Origin: DASQFY01 sp036397815
GTDB lineage: Bacteria; Chloroflexota; Limnocylindria; QHBO01
Direction of reading: 5' to 3'
Assembly: GCA_036397815.1 (NCBI GenBank)
Contig: DASWIE010000022.1
Coordinates: 1 to 5,238, forward strand
DNA: 5,238 nt
The notes under the pieces were generated by a model, which saw only the letters and a program-made list of their open reading frames with translations, ran no database searches and had not been told where the DNA came from. The first letter of the stretch is position 1; every line of letters begins with the position of its first letter. Position numbers and translations under genes: made by a program. This document shows, one piece after another, positions 1 through 5,238 of this stretch.

Positions 1-163
1 CGCGGCCGGCATCATCGATCCCGCCAAGGTCACGCGCTCGGCGCTCGAGAACGCGGCCTCGGTGGCGGCCCTGATGCTGACCACCGAGACGGTCATCACC
101 GATATGCCCGAGAAGGAGAAGGCGCCGATGCCCGGCATGGGTGGCGGCGGGATGGACTACTAG
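1..163 (+). CDS. groL: GroEL chaperonin (60 kDa), C-terminal fragment
   Basis: The window opens inside this gene; base 1 is the last base of a codon, and 53 full codons precede the TAG stop. The visible protein starts AAGIIDPAKVTRSALENAAS, continues with a helix containing LMLTTETVITD, and ends in a Met/Gly-rich tail, PGMGGGGMDY. 'GIIDPAKVTRSALENA' is a hallmark of the GroEL equatorial domain near its C-terminus, and the flexible Gly-Gly-Met tail is what family members project into the folding cavity. GroEL is the cytosolic ATP-driven chaperonin that works as a double heptamer with GroES. The tail is short, with a single GGGGM unit rather than several GGM repeats, and it ends in Tyr. The start, any groES partner and any heat-shock operator lie outside the window. 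A strong hairpin begins 25 bases after the stop, so this is probably the last gene of its transcript. Confidence 0.97.
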   Translation, partial: AAGIIDPAKVTRSALENAASVAALMLTTETVITDMPEKEKAPMPGMGGGGMDY

Positions 164-188
164 TCCACCTTCCGGCGTAGACCGATGT

Positions 189-216
189 GAACGCCCCGGC
201 TTCGGCCGGGGCGTTC
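189..216 (+). terminator. Hairpin terminator after groEL
   Basis: The two arms gaacgccccggc (189-200) and gccggggcgttc (205-216) are perfectly complementary over 12 bp, and the loop is TTCG closed by a C-G pair, the very stable cUUCGg tetraloop. It starts 25 bases after the groEL stop and is the strongest inverted repeat I see in any gap of the window. The following bases (gtcgtttcgtcg) contain only one short T run, so the classical U-tract is weak. Intrinsic termination is likely but could be inefficient, or the hairpin could instead stabilise the 3' end of the mRNA. Confidence 0.8.
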
Positions 217-254
217 GTCGTTTCGTCGATCCAGGCGGCGAGCCGTTCGTCGTA

Positions 255-266
255 CCGTTCGAACGG
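255..266. promoter_or_regulatory. Perfect 12-base palindrome, possible operator
   Basis: CCGTTCGAACGG reads the same on both strands and is centred about 42 bases before the ATG of the DGPF-domain gene. A nearby copy of its left half (gccgttc, 242-248) can also pair with gaacggc (261-267), so an alternative 7-bp hairpin is possible. The position suits a repressor or activator site for the downstream gene, but no cognate regulator is encoded here and no second copy is seen. In DNA this GC-rich, short palindromes also arise by chance. Confidence 0.25.
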
Positions 267-291
267 CGCCAGAGTGCGCGCCACGCACCGC

Positions 292-295
292 GAGG
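292..295 (+). promoter_or_regulatory. Shine-Dalgarno site for the DGPF-domain gene
   Basis: GAGG lies 7 bases before the ATG at 303, which is normal spacing. It supports this start codon and shows that the organism uses Shine-Dalgarno initiation for at least some genes, unlike the next two genes, which lack one. Confidence 0.65.
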
Positions 296-302
296 TTGAC
301 CG

Positions 303-662
303 ATGCGCTTCGTCCTCTTCACCTATCCCGATCCCGACTACGCCGCGCGCTGGACGTCGCTCTCCGACGACGAGCGGGCCACGGAGCTGGATGAGCACAA
401 CGCCTGGTTCGCGAAGTACCGCGACCGGATCCGTGGGGGCGCGGACCTTGCCTGGCCGAAGGTGGTCCGCACCGTCCGCCGGCGGCGCGGCGACCCGGTG
501 GTCACCGACGGACCGTTCGTCGAGGGCAAGGAGCTGCTCGGCGGCCTGATCATCGTCGAGGTCGATACGATGGCGGAGGCCACCGCCATGGCGACCGAGT
601 GGCCGTCCCTCAACCAGGGCCCCGGTGCCGGCGTCCAGGTGGAGGCGGTGGCCGAGCACTAG
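303..662 (+). CDS. YCII-related / DGPF-domain protein
   Basis: This is a 119-residue soluble protein with no signal peptide or membrane segment. The N-terminal strand MRFVLFTYPD is followed by a helix containing EHNAWFAKY (31-39), then the signature TDGPF (68-72) and EGKELLGGLIIVEVDTM, and a helix in which AEATAMATEWP leads to the last strand. This order, the DGPF motif and the length match the YCII/DGPF family, small dimeric alpha+beta-barrel proteins related to YciI. In many actinobacteria and proteobacteria such genes sit beside ECF sigma factors of the SigJ type; no sigma factor is adjacent here. The substrate and biochemical role of the DGPF branch are not established, so I give no function. 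The start is supported by GAGG 7 bases upstream. The gene is separated from groEL by a hairpin and from the next gene by 82 bases, so it may be its own transcription unit. Confidence 0.9.
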   Translation: MRFVLFTYPDPDYAARWTSLSDDERATELDEHNAWFAKYRDRIRGGADLAWPKVVRTVRRRRGDPVVTDGPFVEGKELLGGLIIVEVDTMAEATAMATEWPSLNQGPGAGVQVEAVAEH

Positions 663-731
663 GCTGTGCCTCCCTCGAAAGGGCTCACCCGAGCGGACCA
701 AATAACCATCCGCAGCGGGCCAGCGGCTGTC

Positions 732-737
732 TACACT
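732..737 (+). promoter_or_regulatory. -10-like element, probable leaderless promoter
   Basis: TACACT matches the bacterial -10 consensus TATAAT at four of six positions, including the key first TA and last T. It ends 7 bases before the ATG at 745, so transcription would start at or within a base or two of the start codon. No Shine-Dalgarno sequence is visible between 715 and 744, and no clear TTGACA-like -35 is seen about 17 bases upstream. Both points fit a leaderless mRNA. The helicase gene at 2822 has the same spacing. Confidence 0.5.
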
Positions 738-744
738 GAACCCG

Positions 745-2805
745 ATGCCAGCTGCCAGCAGGATCAGGACTGGACGCGCGGTCGCCTTCGCCCTGCTCCT
801 GGCGGCCAGCAACGGCACAGCCCCGGCGCTCGCCACGGCCGCCGACCCGACCCTTACCAGCGCCGTCGTCCAGGACGGATTGGCCTTTCCGTGGGACGTC
901 GCCTTCACGCCCGACGGCGAGATGCTGGTCACCGAACGGCCTGGCAGCGTGCTGGTCTTCGCCAGCGGCGCGGTCGATGCGCCACTGTTGCGGACGATCA
1001 CCATCCCGGCCGTCCACGCCGAGGGCGAGTCCGGGCTGATGGGCATCGCAGTCGACGTCGACTACGCGGCCAACCGATTCGTCTACGTCTGCGCCTCGCG
1101 CGACGTCAGCGGGCAGTGGATCAACGAGGTGCTGCGCTACACGGTTGCGGCCGACCTGTCATGGACCGCCGGCGTGGCGCTGCTGACCGGGATGCGGGCA
1201 TCGGTCGTCCACAACGGCTGTGCCATCGAGATGGATCGATTCGGCAAGGTGTGGGTCACCATGGGCGACGCGGCGCAGGCGATGCTGGCCCAGGACCCGG
1301 ATGAACCGAACGGCAAGGTGCTCCGCATCAACCGCGACGGATCGGTCCCGGGGGACAATCCAATCCTTCCCGGGGCGGCTGGCCGCACAGCGATCTACTC
1401 GATGGGTCACCGTAATCCGCAGGGGATCGCCTTTCGCCCGGGGACCGACCAGGTCTACGCGGCCGAGCACGGCCCGAACACCGACGACGAGGTGAACCTG
1501 ATCGTCGCGGGCGGGAACTACGGCTGGCCGTGCTATACCGGCGCCGGCAACGTGAACCTGGCCGATCCGTCCTGTGGGCCGGCGAGCGCCTACCTCAACC
1601 CGGCTTGGGCATCGGGAACGCCAACTATCGCCAGCTCCGGCCTTACGTTCGCCGATGGCGCTCCATGGGCTGATCAGAACGGGAACCTGTTTGTGGCGCA
1701 GCTCAAGGAGTCGGACCTTCGCCGCTTCACCCCCTCACCCGACGGCACGACCATGACGCAGAGCGCGATCCTCTTCGACAACACCTGGGGACGCCTGCGA
1801 GCGGTGGTGCGCGGGCCCGCCGGCCAGCTCTACCTCACCACCTCGTTCCCCGGCATCAACAACCTGGTGATTCGCATCTCGGCGGCGAGTCCCAGCGTCT
1901 CCCGCCTGGCTGGCGCCGATCGCTACGCCACCGCGGTGGCGGTCAGCTCGGCGCACTACCTCCCCGGTGTCCCGGTCGCCTACGTGGCGACGGGAGCCAA
2001 CTTCCCCGACGCGCTCGCCGGCGGGGCCGCGGCGGCGCACCAGGGCGGCCCGTTGCTGCTGGTCACGCAGACGTCGATCCCCGCCGCCACGGCCGCCGAG
2101 CTCTCGAGGCTCGCACCCGGCCGCATCCGGGTGCTGGGTGGAGCCGGCGTCGTTTCCGACGGCGTCATGCTGCAGCTCGATGCGTACACGGCCGGCCCGG
2201 TCGATCGCATGGCGGGCCCGGACCGATACGCCACCGCCGCCGCCATCAGCGCCGGCACCTTCGCGCCAGGCGTGCCCGCGGCGTTCATCGCCACCGGCGC
2301 CGCGTTCCCGGATGGCTTGAGCGGCAGTGCCGCGGCCGCGCACTTTGACGGGCCGGTGCTGCTCACCCAGCCGGGCCTGCTGCCCGGGTCCACCAGAACC
2401 GAGCTGAACAGGCTCAACCCGCAGCGGATCTTCGTCCTCGGTGGCACCGGCGCCATCTCGGACGCGGTGCTCAGCGCGCTGGTCCCGTACACCTTCGGCA
2501 CGGTGACGCGGCTGGCCGGCGCAGACCGATACGCGACTGCGGCGGCGATCTCGGCGGCCACCTGGGCCCAGTCCGACGTCGTCTATCTCGCGACCGGCGC
2601 CAATTTCCCAGACGGGCTGGCCGGCGGTGCGGCGGCCGGCGCGCTCGACGTTCCGATGCTGCTCGTGCGCGGCACCGATGTGCCGTCGGTGCTCGGCCAG
2701 GAGATCATCCGCCTGCATCCCACCCGGATCGTGATCCTGGGCGGCACTGGTGCGGTGAGCGCCGCCGTCGAGGCGGAGCTCGCCTCCCTGCTCGGGGCGC
2801 CCTGA
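745..2805 (+). CDS. Secreted PQQ-type sugar dehydrogenase fused to three cell-wall-binding (CWB2) repeats
   Basis: The 686-residue protein has three parts. Residues 1-32 form a Sec-type signal peptide: basic start with R6, R8 and R11, hydrophobic core AVAFALLLAA, likely cleavage after ALA-30 or ATA-32. Residues about 41-378 are a six-bladed beta-propeller of the soluble glucose/aldose dehydrogenase family (GSDH). Recognisable marks are FPWDVAFTPDG, GLMGIAVD, H156-N-G, GHRNPQG (221-227), EHGPNTDDEVN (241-251) and GGNYGWP. H156, R223/N224, K321 and R350/R352 sit where known soluble glucose dehydrogenases bind PQQ and place the catalytic base, so oxidation of a sugar at the cell surface is plausible; the substrate and true cofactor are not known. 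Residues 387-686 are three CWB2 repeats, which in other bacteria bind anionic wall polymers non-covalently. The start at 745 is chosen because it gives the complete signal peptide. No PQQ synthesis genes are nearby. Confidence 0.9.
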   Translation: MPAASRIRTGRAVAFALLLAASNGTAPALATAADPTLTSAVVQDGLAFPWDVAFTPDGEMLVTERPGSVLVFASGAVDAPLLRTITIPAVHAEGESGLMGIAVDVDYAANRFVYVCASRDVSGQWINEVLRYTVAADLSWTAGVALLTGMRASVVHNGCAIEMDRFGKVWVTMGDAAQAMLAQDPDEPNGKVLRINRDGSVPGDNPILPGAAGRTAIYSMGHRNPQGIAFRPGTDQVYAAEHGPNTDDEVNLIVAGGNYGWPCYTGAGNVNLADPSCGPASAYLNPAWASGTPTIASSGLTFADGAPWADQNGNLFVAQLKESDLRRFTPSPDGTTMTQSAILFDNTWGRLRAVVRGPAGQLYLTTSFPGINNLVIRISAASPSVSRLAGADRYATAVAVSSAHYLPGVPVAYVATGANFPDALAGGAAAAHQGGPLLLVTQTSIPAATAAELSRLAPGRIRVLGGAGVVSDGVMLQLDAYTAGPVDRMAGPDRYATAAAISAGTFAPGVPAAFIATGAAFPDGLSGSAAAAHFDGPVLLTQPGLLPGSTRTELNRLNPQRIFVLGGTGAISDAVLSALVPYTFGTVTRLAGADRYATAAAISAATWAQSDVVYLATGANFPDGLAGGAAAGALDVPMLLVRGTDVPSVLGQEIIRLHPTRIVILGGTGAVSAAVEAELASLLGAP
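1903..2802 (+). repeat. Three tandem CWB2 repeats within the dehydrogenase gene
   Basis: Three protein-level repeats begin at R387, R488 and R589, exactly 101 codons (303 bases) apart, with units at about 1903-2205, 2206-2508 and 2509-2802. Each unit opens with R(L/M)AG(A/P)DRYATA, has FPD(A/G)L(A/S)G(G/S) about 34 residues later and RI-x-VLGG or RIVILGG about 74 residues in. The third unit is one residue shorter in the loop before its second strand. DNA identity is high only around the DRYATA and GGTGA(I/V)S segments, so the copies are diverged rather than recent duplications. Three units is the usual number for wall-anchored proteins of this family. Confidence 0.92.
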
Positions 2806-2808
2806 CCC

Positions 2809-2814
2809 TACAAT
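2809..2814 (+). promoter_or_regulatory. -10-like element, probable leaderless promoter of the helicase gene
   Basis: TACAAT matches TATAAT at five of six positions and fills part of the 16-base gap between two genes. It ends 7 bases before the ATG at 2822, which puts the expected transcription start at about 2821-2822. The gap contains no Shine-Dalgarno sequence, and the bases about 17 upstream, still inside the preceding gene, do not resemble TTGACA. Read-through from the upstream gene is also possible, since no terminator separates the two. Confidence 0.55.
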
Positions 2815-2821
2815 CGGGTCG

Positions 2822-5238
2822 ATGCCCGCTGAACGTGTCACCGCCCCAGCCACGCGCTCCCCGGAGGAGATCCTTGCCCGCCTGAACCCGCCCCAGGCCG
2901 AGGCGGTTTCGCACACCTCCGGCCCGCTCCTGATCCTCGCCGGGGCGGGGAGCGGCAAGACGCGGGTGCTGGCGCATCGGGTCGCCTACCTGGTCGCCAC
3001 CGGAACGAAGCCGTGGCAGATCGTGGCCGTGACCTTCACCAACAAGGCGGCCAACGAGATGCGCGAGCGGATCGCCGGGCTCATCGGCGAGGAGGCCGCC
3101 AGGGAGGCGACGATCGGCACCTTCCACGCCATCTGCGCCCGGATCCTGCGCCGCGACGGCGAAGCCATCGGTCTCACCCGAAGCTTCACGATCTACGATC
3201 GTGCCGACCAGGTGGCCCTGGTCAAGGGCGTGCTGCGGGCGCTCGACCTGGACGACAAGCGCTTCGCGCCGGCCGGGATGCTGGCCTGGATCGGGCAGCG
3301 CAAGGACGAGCTGGCGGACGTGGTGACCGCCAAGCGCCAGGCCGGCAACTTCTACGACGAGACGGCCGCGCGGGTGTACGAGGCCTACCAGCGCCAGCTG
3401 CACGAGGACGACGCGGTCGACTTCGACGACCTGCTGATGCGGACCGTCTTCCTGTTCGAGCAGCACCCGGACGTGCTGGCCCGCTACCAGGGCCGCTGGC
3501 AGCAGATCCTGGTCGACGAGTACCAGGACACCAACCGCGCCCAGTACCTGCTCTGCAGCCTGCTGGCCGCCAAGCACCGCAACCTGGCGGTGGTTGGCGA
3601 CGACGACCAGAGCATCTACTCCTGGCGCGGCGCCGACCTGCGCAACATCCTCGATTTCGAGCGCGACAACCCCGACGCCCGGGTTGTGAAGCTGGAGCAG
3701 AACTACCGCAGCACCCAGACGATCCTGGACGCCGCCCATTCGGTCGTCAGCCGCAATGAAGGACGCAAGGAGAAGAAGCTGTGGACCGATCGGGGGGCGG
3801 GGACCCAGATCACGCTCTTCGACGCCTACAACGAGTACGAGGAGGCCGAGTTCGTGGCGCGCCAGGTGGAGCGCCTGGTGGGCGGCTCATCGTCCGGCGG
3901 TCTGACCGGCCTGCTGACGCGTCGCGCCGACGACGAGGACGGGGCGATGCAGTACGGCGAGATCGCGGTCTGCTACCGGATCAACGCCCAGAGCCGCGTC
4001 CTGGAAGAGGCGTTCATGCGCTTCGGGATCCCGTACCAGCTGGTGGGCGGCACCCGCTTCTACGAGCGGCGCGAGGTGAAGGACGCGCTCGCCTACGTCA
4101 GGCTGGCGCGCAATGGCGCCGACCGCGTGGCGCTGGAGCGGATCGTGAACGTGCCGGCCCGGGGGATCGGCGACAAGACGCTCGAGGAGCTGCGCGCCTG
4201 GTCCGCGAGCCGCGACGTGTCTGTGTGGGACGCGGTCCAGGCGGCGGGAGAGAATCCGAACCTGGCGCCGCGGTCGCGGGCCTCCTTGGCCGGCTTCGCC
4301 GAGCTGATGCGCGGCCTCATGGCGCTGGCCGCGGTCGAGCCGCCGTCGGCCCTGTTCGACGCGGTCTTCGAGCGCAGCGGCCTGCAGGAGCAGATCTCCA
4401 ACGGGACCGATGAGGGCGAGGAGCGCTGGACCAACCTGCTCGAGCTGCGCAACCACGCCGCCGAGTTCGACGAGATCGCCGCGCCCGAGGGCCTGGCACG
4501 CTTCCTGGAGGAGGTTGCGCTGGTCAGCGACCAGGACGAGCTGGAGGATCGGCCTGAGCGGGTGACGCTGATCACCCTGCACGCGGCCAAGGGCCTGGAG
4601 TTCCCGGTCGTCTTCATCGTGGGCCTGGAGGAGGGGCTGCTGCCGCATAAGCGGGCGCTGGAGGACGAGCGCGAGCTGGAGGAGGAGCGGCGCCTCGCGT
4701 ACGTGGGCATGACGCGCGCCAAGGACCGCCTCTACCTGGTCCACGCCCGTCACCGCTCCACGTGGGGCGTGGGAGCGGCCTCGGAGGCATCCCGCTTCCT
4801 CACCGAGCTGCCGGAGGAGCTGCTGGACGCCGAGCGAGACGGGTCGCCCTTCCGGCGTGGCGGCGAGCGCTGGGAGCGCGTCGGCGTGGACGATGCGGGC
4901 TGGCTGCCGGGCGGCTACCGCTCGCCGCGTCGTGGCCGTCTCAGCGAGCCGCTGCGCCCCGTCTCGCTGCCGGACATGGCCGCGCCGCCGCCGGCCACGG
5001 TCGGTCGCGAGCTGGACGCTGCCCGCGAGCGGGTGGCCGCGACCCGCTACGTGGGTACCGAGGAGCCTGACCTGGGAAGCGGGGCCTTCGAAGTGGGCAC
5101 GGCGACCGCCCAGGGCCCGGCTGACGGCGAGCTCGCCTGGCGCGCCGGCGACCACGTTCGCCATCGGCGCTTCGGGGAGGGGATCGTGGTCTCCAGCCAG
5201 TGGGTCAAGGGCGACGAGGAGGTGACCGTGGCGTTCGT
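2822..5238 (+). CDS. pcrA: UvrD/PcrA-type superfamily 1A 3'-5' DNA helicase (3' end cut by window edge)
   Basis: 805 full codons are present and the reading frame is still open at the edge. The helicase motifs are intact and in order: Q motif LNPPQAEAV (21-29), Walker A AGAGSGKT (40-47), Ia VTFTNKAANEM (70-80), Ib IGTFHAICARIL (98-109), II VDEYQD (231-236), III VVGDDDQSIYSWRGAD (257-272), IV EQNYRST (292-298), V TLHAAKGLEFPVVF (585-598) and VI YVGMTRAKDRLYL (627-639). A variable Arg/Pro-rich linker follows, then the C-terminal Tudor-like segment W773-RAGD...RRFGEGIVV, which in PcrA/UvrD contacts RNA polymerase. By comparison with the family, only a few dozen residues should be missing. The enzyme unwinds DNA with ATP in nucleotide excision repair, mismatch repair or replication-fork clearance; PcrA versus UvrD cannot be told from sequence alone. 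A 20-odd-residue Gly/Ser- and Asp-rich insertion (about 354-377) is unusual. The ATG at 2822 gives a normal length before the Q motif and is preceded by a -10 box instead of a ribosome binding site. Confidence 0.96.
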   Translation, partial: MPAERVTAPATRSPEEILARLNPPQAEAVSHTSGPLLILAGAGSGKTRVLAHRVAYLVATGTKPWQIVAVTFTNKAANEMRERIAGLIGEEAAREATIGTFHAICARILRRDGEAIGLTRSFTIYDRADQVALVKGVLRALDLDDKRFAPAGMLAWIGQRKDELADVVTAKRQAGNFYDETAARVYEAYQRQLHEDDAVDFDDLLMRTVFLFEQHPDVLARYQGRWQQILVDEYQDTNRAQYLLCSLLAAKHRNLAVVGDDDQSIYSWRGADLRNILDFERDNPDARVVKLEQNYRSTQTILDAAHSVVSRNEGRKEKKLWTDRGAGTQITLFDAYNEYEEAEFVARQVERLVGGSSSGGLTGLLTRRADDEDGAMQYGEIAVCYRINAQSRVLEEAFMRFGIPYQLVGGTRFYERREVKDALAYVRLARNGADRVALERIVNVPARGIGDKTLEELRAWSASRDVSVWDAVQAAGENPNLAPRSRASLAGFAELMRGLMALAAVEPPSALFDAVFERSGLQEQISNGTDEGEERWTNLLELRNHAAEFDEIAAPEGLARFLEEVALVSDQDELEDRPERVTLITLHAAKGLEFPVVFIVGLEEGLLPHKRALEDERELEEERRLAYVGMTRAKDRLYLVHARHRSTWGVGAASEASRFLTELPEELLDAERDGSPFRRGGERWERVGVDDAGWLPGGYRSPRRGRLSEPLRPVSLPDMAAPPPATVGRELDAARERVAATRYVGTEEPDLGSGAFEVGTATAQGPADGELAWRAGDHVRHRRFGEGIVVSSQWVKGDEEVTVAF

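Noticed and set aside
187..549. Alternative + strand frame overlapping the DGPF gene
   Set aside because: It begins inside the terminator hairpin, has Arg/Ser-rich sequence with no domain, and competes with the well-supported DGPF frame.
672..683. Short inverted repeat ccct-cgaa-aggg after the DGPF gene
   Set aside because: A 4-bp stem with no U-tract is too weak to call a terminator.
2786..2791. Possible -35 element for the helicase promoter
   Set aside because: The bases at the expected distance upstream of TACAAT (ccctgc) do not resemble TTGACA, so only the -10 element is reported.
1735..2958. Long open frame on the - strand (407 codons)
   Set aside because: It lies antisense to the CWB2 repeats and runs into the helicase start. 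Its translation is rich in Arg, Gly and Ala without any domain, and it is explained by the GC-rich third positions of the real gene.
2705..3739. Open frame on the - strand (344 codons)
   Set aside because: It spans the end of one well-supported gene and the start of another on the opposite strand. Its Val/Leu/Gln/Gly-rich sequence is a composition artefact.
3013..4413. Two + strand open frames (3013-3759 and 3781-4413) inside the helicase
   Set aside because: They are out of frame with the helicase, which is continuous with all its motifs. Their Arg/Gly/Pro-rich translations are typical frame shadows, so they are not evidence of a frameshift.
3887..5164. Long open frame on the - strand (425 codons)
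   Set aside because: It is entirely antisense to the helicase gene, whose motifs V, VI and C-terminal domain are intact in the + frame. The translation is low-complexity and matches no family I recognise.

Overview
This is a GC-rich bacterial window with four protein-coding genes, all on the + strand and closely packed. In order they are the C-terminal end of the GroEL chaperonin (1-163), a small DGPF/YCII-domain protein (303-662), a secreted protein that joins a PQQ-type sugar dehydrogenase beta-propeller to three cell-wall-binding (CWB2) repeats (745-2805), and an almost complete UvrD/PcrA-type DNA helicase that runs off the right edge (2822-5238). I see no tRNA, rRNA, insertion sequence, CRISPR array or phage gene.

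The strong G/C bias at third codon positions, the short GroEL tail ending in GGGGMDY, and the CWB2 repeats on an exported protein suggest a high-GC, probably monoderm-like lineage such as a soil or freshwater Chloroflexota, or a deep-branching actinobacterium. This is an inference from style only; no phylogenetic marker here settles it.

Region by region: groEL ends at 163 and is followed by a perfect 12-bp hairpin with a TTCG loop (189-216), which probably ends the chaperonin transcript. The next 85 bases hold a 12-base palindrome (255-266) and a GAGG ribosome binding site ahead of the DGPF gene. The 82-base gap 663-744 and the 16-base gap 2806-2821 each end in a -10-like hexamer (TACACT, TACAAT). 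Each hexamer lies exactly 7 bases before the ATG, and neither gene has a Shine-Dalgarno sequence. This fits leaderless mRNAs for both the dehydrogenase/CWB2 gene and the helicase gene.

The genes do not form an obvious pathway: chaperonin, small unknown-substrate enzyme-like protein, surface sugar dehydrogenase and DNA repair helicase. The neighbourhood looks like ordinary chromosome. The most distinctive item is the domain architecture of the 686-residue protein, followed by the repeated leaderless-promoter arrangement. I found no evidence for a previously undescribed multi-gene system.
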